From assembly GCA_029204225.1 (NCBI GenBank), contig CM055092.1, positions 14,000,059 through 14,064,058 on the forward strand: a stretch of DNA of 64,000 nucleotides, in the 5' to 3' direction. Both the position numbers and the translations under genes were made by a program. Position 1 is the first letter of the stretch. Each line of letters starts with the position of its first letter. Below, in pieces: positions 1 through 10,901 of the stretch. The notes beneath the pieces were generated by a model. The model was not told where the DNA came from. It did not search any database and saw only the letters and a list, made by a program, of their open reading frames with translations. Origin of the DNA: Diphasiastrum complanatum (Eukaryota > Streptophyta > Lycopodiopsida > Lycopodiales > Lycopodiaceae).

Positions 1-5
1 CCTAA

Positions 6-18
6 TGCTCTGATACCA
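6..18 (-). other. Primer binding site of element B1
   Basis: On the minus strand this reads TGGTATCAGAGCA, the complement of the 3' end of plant initiator tRNA-Met. It directly abuts the LTR that starts at 19, so the body of this minus-strand element lies to the left, outside the window. Confidence 0.85.
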
Positions 19-671
19 TGTGAAAAACTCAGATCCAAAAGATGCTAAAGTTTCATAAAGATCTTGGCCATGGAAGTTATGCACATCTAGATTGAAAAAA
101 TGATAGAAATTGTGATGTTAAGCATACTAAACATCAACTAAACATCAAAATCTGATCATAAGCTTCCACAAACAGAAACTTGCTGTCCCTGTCCGTACTT
201 CAGAGCCTACAACCTGCATTTCACACGTGTGAAGCCATAGCAACAAAGAAATCACAATTCTAGTGGCTAGAATGCAAGATATGAACAAAAAAGTGAGAGA
301 GAAGAAGATGGACCTTCAAAGAGCATAACATTCATTCAATAGAATGAAAATGAGATATGTACATACTCGTGGAGATGGCTATTTATAGCAGCCATAGTGC
401 CTCTTGGCCACTTGTCTTATGATAGGCTAAAATTGGGGTCCAATAGGATTCACCCATATACCTAGAAATTTGGTCAAATAGGAATGCACCAAATTATGAG
501 CCAATAGAAGAGCTCCACACTCGACCTCCTCTAATTAATGTGACCTCAAAAGTAGTGTACACATACTTTGGGCCTCTACATACATGTATGAACCTATCTC
601 TAACTTTTATTTGGCCATAGGCCTACAAAATCTCAAGTTAGGAAAATACTACTAGTTGACAATTTTTCACA
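19..671 (-). repeat. 5' LTR of family B element (B1), body off the left edge
   Basis: This 653-bp LTR is flanked on its inner side by a tRNA-iMet primer site. Its ends form a 9-bp inverted repeat, TGTGAAAAA and TTTTTCACA, the usual TG...CA form. Seen: it carries the palindrome CACACGTGTG at 222-231, shared with other family B LTRs here. Inferred: the element entered or recombined with family A sequence, which starts immediately at 672. No coding sequence belongs to it inside the window. Confidence 0.8.
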
Positions 672-1694
672 CCCACCTTTATAAAATCTGATGTCCTCAT
701 CAGATGTCAGATTAAAGTAAAGGTGTCTCCCAATCAAAATAACTATACATTTAAGCTACTTGGCACAGTACTCAATTTACTGGCCACTTTTTATTAACAT
801 TGAAGCTGGCACACCACAAGTCGGAGGCTCAGCTCTTTGTACTGAAAAATTACATAACTTGAAAATATATCTTTGTCTGGGAAAAGCGTAGATTTGATAT
901 CGCTTTCGTAAAACCCGAAAACCTTATTAACTGGTGACAGAGGCCTTTCTTTGAAATGTTCGCCCCTGTCGCTTCTGACTTTCGACTTTGGAACTCCTTT
1001 GAGCTCCTGATTTGTCCTTGATGCACTTTGTGTTGAGCTCCCTTAGCTCCAGATTTGTTCAGTTCCGCACAGAAATCAAGGCTCCCTGAGCCAAAGGATT
1101 TATCGTTTGATTGCCCACTTTATGGTCCACTCCGTGCCTTGTTGCTTCTGCACCTTGATTTCTCTCCTTGTCCAAGCCTGATCTTGATACTTTTCCATCT
1201 TTGCTCTTTAAGGTAGGCAAAGATTGAGTACTCCGCAATGCACCTCTCACTTAGCTTGAAGTAGCTCTTTGAATAAGCCCAAATGTAACCATTGACCTCG
1301 TGGAAAGCCAAAGGCTCGCACCAGTTTGATCCGCATCCGAACTATCTCTTCGCGTTTGTTTGAAGCACCATGTCCGTCGCGCAAAACTTGACTTTCACAA
1401 TTCCTAGAAAGTCATTTTCTCTCTCTCTAGATTTTATTGATCCCCAGGCTTCCTTTAATCATGCCTAGATCGTGTGAGGTGATTGCACATCGATCTGAGC
1501 TCTCTGGACTTCGCTAGAACCGATCAAAGATTTTCAGCCATAGGAACTTGGCGCCGGCTGGATTCTGGTCACAGTGGCGCCGGGAGCGGCGCCGGCGCCA
1601 TTGGCGCCGGGAGCAGCAGGGGCGCTGCTGCGCCGGGGACATAGCTGGCGCCGATGGCGCCACAAGTAAAGCTTGTAAAGGTAGCTTTACAACA
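672..1694 (-). mobile_element. Family A non-autonomous LTR element, deleted copy (A1)
   Basis: The stretch 672-1404 matches the polypurine-side internal region of the full-length family A copy at 49644-54724. The sequence then jumps at about 1405 into the last ~290 bp of the LTR and ends in the LTR terminus TTTACAACA at 1694. About 2.8 kb of a reference copy is therefore missing. The LTR part contains the GGCGCC-rich block at about 1570-1665. Overlapping 63-codon frames at 1059-1311 recur in other family A copies because the DNA recurs. They are remnants of a decayed coding module rather than separate genes. Confidence 0.8.
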
Positions 1695-2280
1695 AATGAT
1701 CTATCAAGTTCTAGGTGTTAGATCTTGATCTAGATGCATCACACTATGATTTAAGCAAAAGCAATGGATCAAATAATTAAAATCTTAGAGGAGTGGCCTC
1801 ACACGTGTGGAGGACAGTACCTATACGGCCTGTAAACAAAAAGTAAAGTACTCAAGCTTAGAAATGCATTCCAATCACAAAAACACAAGACAAATGTGGA
1901 AAATACAAGCAAAACTAGAAATTGCCAATTTCTCATTGATTTGGTTGATCCCTTTATAGATAAAGTACATCCACGAGCTGTGTATTGTCCAGCAAGCCTT
2001 CACACGTGTGAAGAGTGCCTAGTCATCCAGATCCACCAATGGGAGCCATATATGCTCATTTCACAAATTTCGCTATTCTCTTTGGCGGGGATGGGCCTCG
2101 AGCGAGCTTGGTCAAGCGAGCTTTTTCAGAAATATGAGCGAGCTTTTCATAATGACATGATGGGTTCCACTAAATATAGTGTGATTCTCATCTCAATGTA
2201 CCATTTGCTAACCAGTAAATGTGTGAGTTTATACATGCACTATGTAAAATAAACAAGAGTTTCAATCAAAATTCAGCACA
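1695..2280 (-). repeat. Family B-like LTR fragment
   Basis: Two CACACGTGTG palindromes (1800-1809 and 2001-2010) occur with the same nearby words as the intact B2 LTRs: CAGTACCT followed by TACGG, and AAGTACTCAAG or AAGTACACAAG. The resemblance is to the middle of the LTR. I could not place termini. A 118-codon open frame at 1896-2252 runs through it and looks like chance. Confidence 0.5.
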
Positions 2281-3934
2281 AAACAAGGGAGGGATTGTGG
2301 CTAGCCACAAGGGCCTTGCCTTAATAAAAGTTGGTGCTTTATTTGATTTTTAGGAATGGGTCTTAGTCACGGTGCATGTAAATAATGTAATGCTTAATGG
2401 TTGATCTAATAGCATTAAGTTACTCTATGAAATCATCTTCAATTGCAAAAATTTATCCAAAAATAGTCTGATTAGCTTTTAAGTATTCTTGAATTTGTTG
2501 TGATTGTTTGTTTGAGGTTATGTTGATTCAAGGGGGCTGATTTTAGCTCTCACCCTTCCCTCACATCAACATTTAACTCTGGGATGATTGAGCATATTTG
2601 TAAGAGTTGGTGTTGCTTCATAACATATGCCTTCTCCCAACAATCAGTAGTCCCAAAGCTACATTTGATTTAGGATAGATGCAACTCTAGCTGGAGGCCA
2701 CCTGCATGAAAATATTGACGGGGTTAGACAGTTTGAAGAAACTGACAACAAAGGCAAAAGAAAGCATTCACACTCGAATAAGCATGTGTATATTGCACAC
2801 ACATGGTATTTCCCTTGTTGCTTGTAGCTCGAAATGAAAGATGGCTCCAACCACGAGAACAACTTCGGCTAGGATAACATGATGAGAACATGCAATCAAT
2901 CCACTAGGCAAAGCATGTGAGAAGCTGCGTGTGATAGCCTTGCTATGGCACTTTACCCGTTTTATCGGCTTTTTAATGGTTAATGCCTATGCCTCATTAC
3001 ATTCTTGAACTACTCCATGGGTATTATAAGTATCATTATGTTGTAAATTGGTCAAACATCTAAAGGAAATATTGATGCCTTGACCATGGAAGACCACTCT
3101 GGAAAACCTTAATTAATAATGTCTTAGGAGACAATGTTCTAAAACTCAGTTATCCTTATTCGGCAGAACCATATGGTATGCCCTTAGCTTTGGGACATAA
3201 TACGACATCGACTTTCCGACTATTTATTCACATGGACAACATGATCGAGATTCATATAAGGGCATATATAAAGCCATACAATGTTTTTAGGCCATATGAA
3301 AGTTCCTAAGGATTAGCCTTGAGTTAACCGGTACTACCATGAGAAGGTTGTTATCAAACTGTTATGGACAACCGATTCTTCAATGGTTTCGACCTGCAAT
3401 GTCGAATTTTCATAAAGTGATATTGGATGGATCCAATGAGCTTGATCATGAATCATATTCACAAGCTAGCATTAGCCTTTATTACTCAAAGAACTATCTC
3501 TATTCTGAAGGTTGGCTCACGTTAAGGTATACAAGGTAAATGAATGTAATGTATTTCTTTAAGGCATGAGCCTATGTTCAAGACCAACCCTAACCTTAAG
3601 GACACAATGATACTTCAAGGGCATGGACCTTTCTTCTTTTCTCAAGGAGGTCGCTATTCAAAGTGACTCTTATAGAAATTGATTCATCTCAACGATCCAG
3701 GTCGTCACTGTGCATTCAATAAATTCGATCCTGGAAATTCACAGGTTGGCGGCTATCTTCTATAGGAGAAAATCAATCCACTGAGCATTATTATGCAGAG
3801 CTTTGATCACAGCGCAATCTAGTCAGAGCATCTTTTCCTTATGCAGGAGGGCATCGATCTTCAGCAAGCCATTGATCCGATTCACGCCCACATATTTCGA
3901 TCTTCTGCTGAGTTTCGAAAATTTGATCCTACCA
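2281..3934. other. Intergenic, no gene recognised
   Basis: AT-rich sequence with short open frames only on both strands. I see no primer site, LTR terminus, splice-linked frame or RNA gene. Motifs from family B or C LTRs are not obvious here. Confidence 0.5.
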
Positions 3935-5724
3935 TCAAATGTCGTGGCCTTGGAATCCCTGAAGGGCCACTTTGTATGTTTCCACTTTCTTGAACAAATA
4001 TGCAATCTCCGTCGATGTGACCGGATGATTGGGTATTTGTGTTTGCAGATATGCATCACGCTCAAGGGTGGTCACATCCAATTCACCTTGAAGCCATGGG
4101 CGATCTTGTTCGGCCATTTGTAATTGCCCCTTCAGCAGCTGCACCTTTTGCTTGGCATCTTGCACTGCCTTATCTACCTGATCCTGTGCGGTTGTCAGGG
4201 CATTTTGCAAGGAGCTGATGTAGGTTTCCAAGCGTTCAGCTTGTTGCTGGGCCAATGTCTTTTCGCTTTCAGCCTTTTCTTCATGTTGCTTGGCTATCTT
4301 CACCTCTCGATCCAGCTGGACAATTTTTTGCCTGATCAAAGTGTTTTTGGATCCTAAAACAGAGATCCTCTGCTCCATTTCCTTTTTTTTATCCAGCATA
4401 GACTGGATCACTTGCCCAAGGCTTGAAACTAACCTGAGAGCATCACCAGAATCGACAGTCGTGGAGGTGGCAGCAGCAGGAGACCCTGATGGTACTGTCC
4501 GTGGTAGGCGTGGAATAGGTGCCAAAGTCTCTTCTTCTTAAAAAATATCCTCGTCTTCAAACCCTTCAGGCATCGTGGCGTCGAACTACTTTGGTGACTT
4601 GACAGTTGTGTCAACCCGATGTGTGGCTGGGCTATCCTGTGTGGGTGGTTGCTGACTGGCATCTTCGACACCAACAGTAGCTTCATGGATATGCCCAAAT
4701 CCTCTTCCAGGGGATTGGGGTTCAAAGGGTGCTGGGCTCTAGGGCATTTCAAAGATTTTGGTGGCCCCAAGGGAGTCGGAATCATCGAACATATCCATGA
4801 AGAACTGTGTGTTGGGTGAGGTTGCTTCGGTGTGCGGAGGTGAGGCGGCCTGGGTAGCTGTGATGGAAATGGTAGGCCCAATGGTCACAGACTGTCCTTG
4901 TATGGGAGTAGGGGCAAGGGAAGCATCAGAGGCGAGGGGAATGGAAAGTTCAGTGCGAACAGCAGCAGGGGGTGGAAGCGCAGTTGACGAGGTATTCCTA
5001 GTACGACTTCGTGACGCGGAAGGCGAGTCAGGAATTACAACTTCACTGTGTGGACGACGACGACTATGAGAACTTGAGGCCTGGTGAGATGACTCGACTG
5101 GTGAATCTTCGTAAACTGAAAGCACAGAATCTAGGTGGAAGCCATGGATTCTGTTTTCTAAGTGAGAAGCGACTAAGAGGGACAATAGAGAGCCAGCGGC
5201 ACACTGCTGCTTTGTATTGGCCTTAATAGCTCGCTTGAGCTCACCAGAAACAATCTTGAACCAGTTATATGGTTCAAGAGGGGCTTTGGCCAACTTGATG
5301 TGGGACTCCACTATCCTGTGAAGGATTTGAAATGTGTTGCAGTCTTTCCTGAGGTTGCCAACCATCAGGAAATTATTCAACAATTGGGCAGCGGCGTGGA
5401 TGGAAGGCTCAGTGATGGCTTCCAGAAGGTAACCATCATTAGTCCAATGCAGATCGTTGATGAGGTCAATGTATGGCTTGATGGCCTGTTTGGCGTGCTT
5501 GTGATTGGGTGAGGCGTGCGTACCGGATGAGATTCCTATAGCTGCAAGTGCGGCATCAGTGATGCGCACCTTGTGTGTGGCTCCTTGGAAGGTGATGTAA
5601 TGTGAAGAATTGCCAAAAATTGGCAGATCTAGCTTGATAAAAAACCATGTAGAATAGTGTAAATTGTGTACACAAGTGGGTCCCACATATGTGAGGCCAT
5701 GATGCCACATGGGAAACCCATCCT
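3935..5724 (-). pseudogene. Unrecognised gene with C-terminal coiled coil, three in-frame stops
   Basis: One reading frame runs from about 5724 to 3935 on the minus strand, interrupted only by TAG at 4739-4741 and then a TAG and a TAA between there and 4525. Translation stays protein-like across all three. The first part (about 200 residues) is globular-looking, with segments such as KVRITDAALAAIGISSG and AKAPLEPYNWFKIVSGELK. A Ser/Pro/Thr-rich middle follows. The last ~150 residues are rich in E, K, Q and A with heptad-like spacing (for example LDREVKIAKQHEEKAESEK), typical of a coiled coil. A splice acceptor TAG lies just upstream at about 5725, in phase with DGFPMWHHG. I do not recognise the family. 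A transposon-borne gag-like or plant mobile-domain protein is possible but unproven. Confidence 0.5.
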
Positions 5725-6296
5725 AATGTAGGTTAGGTCAAGTCAAGAGATTTGGTCATGTCTATTTGGTGGTCATCCCTATTTTATAGGACCTACACCT
5801 AAGTTTAAGGTGAAAATTTGACCAACTAGCTACCTACCAAACATAACTCTAGGAAATAGACTAGGGTTTCATTTTAGGTCAAGGAGAGTGAGTTAACTTC
5901 CTTATTACATGCTGGAAATCCACCTAACTTCAAGAAGGAAGTCAAATTTGCTATGTATTCCCTCTCTCCATAGTGAGAAGATAGAAAATTTTTGGAGCTC
6001 ATTGGCAATCTCAAGCTAGTTCACTATGTACATTGAGTTTTTGTGATCCAAATGAAACCAAATCAATTTCTACTTGTTTCTCAGGTTGAAGGCCGTATTA
6101 CAGCTTGTATTACACATATGTGTGCTCGGATTTCAATGTTTATCAATGCTTTCGATTGTTAATGCTTGTTGTTTGTCAAATTGCCAATCTAGATCAACTT
6201 TTTTGTGTCTAGGTTTTTGATAGATTGTTAAGCAAGCATCCAATCACTCTTGTGGATCTTTTGTAGATCCATTTATGGTCCTAAAGTACAGTACTG
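5725..6296 (-). other. Possible intron or insertion between two parts of the coiled-coil gene
   Basis: AT-rich, without long frames. It lies between a candidate first exon (6297-6536) and an acceptor-like TAG at about 5725. A CACATATGTG palindrome near 6115 recalls family B LTR words. Intron is my preferred reading, but an old LTR fragment would look similar. Confidence 0.3.
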
Positions 6297-6536
6297 TCAC
6301 ATGTAAAACTTGGATTTCTCTTCCTTCCACGTACTGAAGGCAAGAGTGATGAAATCCATATTGATACATCTCGAAAAGGCTCTCTCATGAATACCCATTG
6401 CAGTAAGTAGAGGCTCCGCAAGGGTCATCCACTGAGTGACCATGCTTGTGCTAGGAAGAATCATGATGTCCGTTGCAGATGGGACATCACGATGGATAGT
6501 ATAGCGCGGATATTGGGAAGTATCGGTAGAAGACAT
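6297..6536 (-). CDS. Candidate first exon of the coiled-coil gene
   Basis: An ATG at 6536 (MSSTDTSQYPRY...) opens about 79 protein-like codons with segments such as VTQWMTLAEPLLTAMGI and ITLAFSTWKEEKSKFYM. The frame stops at 6297 where several GT donors are available. It would join in a plausible order to the exon beginning near 5724. The longer upstream frame starting at 6584 is less likely. No domain is recognised and the link to the downstream exon is inference. Confidence 0.3.
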   Translation of the reverse strand: MSSTDTSQYPRYTIHRDVPSATDIMILPSTSMVTQWMTLAEPLLTAMGIHERAFSRCINMDFITLAFSTWKEEKSKFYM

Positions 6537-6599
6537 GATGATCAGAAAGGAATTATAACCGCGTGAGAATGTATCAGAAGGCAATGCAGGAAATTTGGA

Positions 6600-7330
6600 A
6601 GGCTTTGGTCACAGGAAAAATTCGCAAGAGCTTCGCTAGCACAAGTGAGGAATGAATCGAATTTAGCCAACTTATAGGTAAATTTGGTGGGTCCATTACA
6701 CTGAATAGTAGTTGGGCTGATCAGTTCTGAACAAAAATTTGTAGGCATGTACAAATTGTAAAAATAGACTATAAAAATCTCGGCGAAGGTTTCTAGGGAT
6801 CTGAACCTATTAGGCGAATGTTTTTCAGGGCTGGAAAAGGATGGACCTTCGTCCAGGAGGGTCCTTCGCCCAGGTACTGTCATAAATGCTTTTTTCCACA
6901 ATCTGAACCTATGGACAACCTGATTTTGACATTTTAAGATCATCTAGCAGGTCGACGAAGGTTCACAATGACGTTATGATGCTCGGTGAAGGTTCCCAAA
7001 ATGGCATATCACTGAACATTCGCCTGACTCAAAAATTGAATTTTCTCTTGTCATAAACCTTCACCCACCTCAATTTAGATAAATCAAGGGTGGATGTACA
7101 GTCTGAGAGCTCAGCGAAGGTTTCTGATACTGTGTTGGCCAAATCGACCCAAAACAGTGGTTTTCTAAGTCATTTTCCATAAAAATACTGTGTTTCCGTT
7201 TTTTTATGTTGATGACTTCCTGACTTTTGCTCATCAATCTTTCCTTATTTTTTTTTTCAACAGTCTTTTTCCAAAAAAAATCAGCAAACTAAATACTGAA
7301 AACAAAAAATTGAAAACAGAAATATATTGA
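6600..7330 (-). repeat. Region with recurring GCGAAGGTT motif, probable 3' flank of Ty3 element
   Basis: Between about 6780 and 7130 the word GCGAAGGTT, its complement AACCTTCGC, or one-mismatch forms occur about nine times on both strands (near 6781, 6812, 6848, 6870, 6953, 6989, 7017, 7065, 7115). The second Ty3 fragment is preceded by a similar AACCTTCGCC at about 62376. This suggests the LTR or untranslated region of that Ty3 family. I could not find matching LTR termini. Confidence 0.35.
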
Positions 7331-7344
7331 GATCAGGCTTGCTG

Positions 7345-8390
7345 AACTGGCGGAGCAGGCTGCCGAAACTTGCGTAATCAGCTGCCATTTACCGGAGTAT
7401 CAAATTGTTTCCCATCCAAGTGCTCAAGAATTACTGCGCCATAGTTCAGGATTTCCTTCACTGCAATCGTCGATCGTGCCATGCCTTGTGGCGGGCTTTC
7501 TCTGCTGCTAAGGCATGAACTGCCATCAATCGGGTTTCACATAATTTGTGCAACGCATCGTGGCGAAGTTGTAAAGACTGATCATCATTTAATTGTTCCG
7601 TTGCTGCTATGCGTAAAGATGGGATTAAAAATTCAATTGGCATAACAATATCTTGACCATAAACTAGTTGAAAAGGTGTTTGATTTGTACTATTTTTGTA
7701 AGCGGTTCTGAATGCCTATAGTGCTACATACAGTTTATGTTCTCAATCAAACCGACTCGCTTCAACTATCTTTGTCATAATGGTGCAGAGAATCTTATTG
7801 GAAGATTCAGCTTGGCCATTCCCTCTGGGATAATAGGGAGTACTAAATCTGTGTATAACAAAAAAATCTTCCAGTAAACACTTTATTGTTTAATTAACAA
7901 AGCGTGTACCCCGATCACTGACAATTTTGATCGGACATCCAAATCTGATTGTAATATTTTCATTTAGAAACTTAGCTGTAGATTTCGCATCAGCTACTTT
8001 GACAGCCTTGGCTTCAACCCACTTGGTCATATAATCAGTTGCGACGATAATGTAGCGAGCCTGAGATCCTTGAGCAGCGGGATGAATAGGACCAACATAA
8101 TCCAGTCTCCATTTTTCAAACGATGCTTGCAATAAAATCGGATGTAAGGGTTCATAATTCTGTTGAGTAGGTCGTCGTGCTCGTTGGCAGACATCACATG
8201 TCTAAATAAAATTTTCTGTGTCCTTATGAAGTGTAGGCCACCAACAACCGGATTGCAAAAGTTTGCAAACAGTAATATCTATAGAGAAGTGTCCTCCACC
8301 CATGCCATCATGTGAAAACATGATTAGATCTGGTACTTCATGCGGTAAAACACATCTCCGTAAAATATTATTTGATCCACGACGATTCAA
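7345..8390 (-). pseudogene. Ty3 integrase
   Basis: The zinc-binding N-terminus retains TCDVCQR near 8180. The catalytic core keeps all three acidic residues: D in RLDYVGP, D in VSDRGTRF, and E in GNGQAESSNK (about 7805-7830). The C-terminal part ends with DGKQFDTPVNGS. In-frame stops occur after TENFI (TAG where CAG is expected), after TRFVN (TAA), after ASRFD (TGA at an expected TGG) and before AFRTAYK (TAG at an expected TGG). Most fit C-to-T or G-to-A change. It lies downstream of RNase H and is separated from it by a frameshift at about 8390. Confidence 0.85.
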
Positions 8391-9304
8391 TTGTCCTGCA
8401 ATTGTCCTTATGAATCAATTGTCTTTTTTGTACTTTTGTCAAAGAGTCATTCGGTTGTCCTAGCATCAGATACTCAACAATATCTGCCGCCCATTCAGGT
8501 ACTGCTTCAACATAGAACAACGCAACATCTGGCAGTTCATCATCCACTTCAGTATTAACTGGTGCAGATTCAATTCGTGAAACATGATCGGCTAGATAAT
8601 GTTGCGTCCCCTTTATGACCACAATTCGAAAGTCAAATTCAGTCAATAATAATAACCATCTTGCAATACGTCCAGTATTACACGTCTTATTTACCAAGTA
8701 AAGTAACGGTTGATGATCCGTATAAAATGCAAAGTGCTTTTCCATGAGATAGTGACAAAATTTCCAAACTAAAAAAAATCATGGCTAGCTCTTCACGTTC
8801 TGTTGTTGAATAATTCTTCTCTGGATCTGTAAGCTATCTGCTTGCAAATCGTATAGGATAATCCTCCTTATAGTCACCTGGCTGCGTCAAAACTGATCCA
8901 ATGGCATATTTTGAGGCATCTATATGAACATGAAACTCTAATGTCCAATCTAGAGAACGCAGTATTGGTGCTGAAAATAATGCTTTTTTTAACTTTTCAA
9001 AGGCTTCTAACGCCTCTACTGTCCAAATAGGAACAATAGTTAATTTGTATATAGGTCGTGCTAAATCCGTAAAGAAGATAATAAAAATTTGATAGTAGTT
9101 TGCATGACCCATAAACACATAAACTTCTCGAATTGTTGCTGGCGGTGGCAATTCCACAATAACTTTGATCTTAGAATAATCGGTGGCAATACCATGTCTT
9201 GATATCACATGTCCAAGCACCACTCTGTGAGAAACCCACATCTGGCATTTTTCTAGATTTAGAGAAATTTGATATTTGTGGCATCTTGTAAAGACTTTCT
9301 CCAA
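8368..9304 (-). pseudogene. Ty3 reverse transcriptase thumb and RNase H
   Basis: The 8834-9304 frame contains the connection segment (VVLGHVISRHGI, FMGHANYY) and the start of RNase H with FHVHIDASKYAIGSVL, whose D is a catalytic position. The 8368-8745 frame continues with FYTDHQPLLYLVNK, the D of which is another catalytic residue, and YLADHVSR. The two are in different frames. Near the junction with integrase an 11-bp unit (CAATTGTCCTG then CAATTGTCCTT, 8388-8409) is tandemly duplicated and would by itself shift the frame. Confidence 0.85.
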
Positions 9305-9777
9305 TCGATCCAGGTGGTCTGTATTTGTACTATGACTCCCAAGTCGTCCAAGTAAATTTCAAGGAATTTCTGCAGATAATCTTTAAAGGCATATTGCATT
9401 ACTCTTTGGAATGAACTTGGTGCATTACAGAGTCCAAATGGCATTACTTTATAAGCATAGGTGTCCCATTCTGTTGCAAAAGCAATTTTGTGACGATCGG
9501 CAGGTGCAATCTTAACTTGGTTGTAACCACTAAATCCATCCAAGAAACTATAAGCTTCCGCTCCAGCAAGGCGATCCAAAATGCTTTCAGTAAAAGGTAA
9601 CGGAAAGTGATCCTTATGTGTCACTTTATTCAATGCTTTGAGATTCACACAGATTCGCAATTTTCCATTTTTCTTAAGAACAATGACAATCGGTGAAATC
9701 CATTCGGTATGCTCGATCTCATAAATGAAATCGGCGTCAAGCAATCTCTGAAATTCTTTCTTTATCAGATATTCCAC
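9259..9777 (-). pseudogene. Ty3 reverse transcriptase palm
   Basis: Conserved blocks are in order: WISPIVIVLKKNGKLRICVN, FLDGFSGYNQ (first catalytic Asp), MPFGLCNAPSSFQRVM, and YLDDLG (the YxDD active site). After YLDDLGVIV the frame drifts, while another frame continues TDHLDRLEKVF. That marks a small indel at about 9325 and disconnects the palm from the thumb. The domain is otherwise well kept. Confidence 0.9.
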
Positions 9778-10860
9778 ATTACTGATGTTGGAATACCCTT
9801 AAAATCTTGATAAGTCCATGCAAAACAATCTTGATACTTAATAAGTAGCAAACAAAGTGCTTGATACTGTTCAGGAGTAAGTTGTGATCCCACTTGTACA
9901 ATCTTTTCTGGTTCTCCTAGTTTTGCAAGATTCATTGGCTGCATCCTAGCTGGGCCATCGTAAACCTCTTTAGATTCTGGCATGTGTTCTTCAGGTTCAC
10001 GATGTGCTTTAGATAACATGATAACCACATCATCCAATGTATAACGTTTAAAATGCTCTGGCATATCATGTTGGACTACATCTACTTGTTCTTTTTCGAA
10101 AGGACTTGTCTTGGATCTTCGTTTAGTCTTCTTAGCAGGAATTGATCGTGAAGGTGATGACTTTCGGGATGATAAATCTTTCTTCTCAGGTGAAGACTTC
10201 CTAGACAATGATGTCTTGCTGGAGATCTGACTTGAAGAATCATTCTTGACTTTTCCTTTGTCTTTAAATCAATCTTTTAAGGGGGATTTTCCCATTTCAG
10301 GACCGTATTATAATATTGCTTTGCTTGTTTCTTCGTCATCGAACCTGTCATCCTATCTCCCTTAAATATAACTACTTTGGGCGATTTGATTGTTGGTTCA
10401 TCAGGAACATTACGCACTCCAAATCTGGTCAAATCCATATGATGTAGAATCTGTTCATCCGTAAGTTTTGTATTGCCATCATAAGTTAAGTCATGGGTCA
10501 TTGGTATGAGATCATCCTTAATTAGATCTGGTATAGGTTCCGTTGATATCCAGGCTACATTCAACACATTTAGTGGAAACATGATTGGCATATCCAAAGT
10601 TCGATCTAACAAGGAAATCTCGCTCATCTCTAATTGAATATCTTGTTGACACATATATATTACTGTACAATCAATTGTTGCAAGAGCTTCATTCTAATTG
10701 ACAGTATCCGTTTGAGAATCGTAGCGAACACCCAATTTTTTCTCTGGTCGATCACAAGTGTGATCCGTTGTTGATAAATCGTCATCCGCTTTTTGAACCA
10801 CTGGCTTGATAGTCCAAGTCATAGGATCGTATTTTAACTGCACGTTCACGATTTTCAAAA
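9765..10860 (-). pseudogene. Ty3 protease-RT spacer polypeptide with Ser/Lys-rich tract
   Basis: Two frames (10277-10654 and 9765-10208) encode about 300 residues between protease and RT. The first includes DRTLDMPIMFPLNVLNVAW and HMDLTRFGVRNVPDEPT. The second begins with a Ser/Lys/Arg-rich tract (SSRKSSPSRSIPAKKTKRR) and then LTPEQYQALCLLLIKYQDCF, a helix commonly just before Ty3 RT. The second Ty3 copy (63466-63993) conserves both the first block and the Ser/Lys tract, so the spacer belongs to the family and is not an insertion in one copy. Confidence 0.7.
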
Positions 10861-10901
10861 GTGATTTTGCCGGTACCCTAGTTATGAATTACTTGCGCAA
10901 C

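Noticed and set aside
1059-1311. Two overlapping 63-codon frames found in all family A copies
   Set aside because: Their conservation follows from the repeat itself. One frame is the end of a decayed longer module and the other is a shadow of it.
4429-4881. 150-codon Pro/His-rich minus-strand frame
   Set aside because: An out-of-frame shadow of the coiled-coil gene, whose own frame is continuous apart from three stops.
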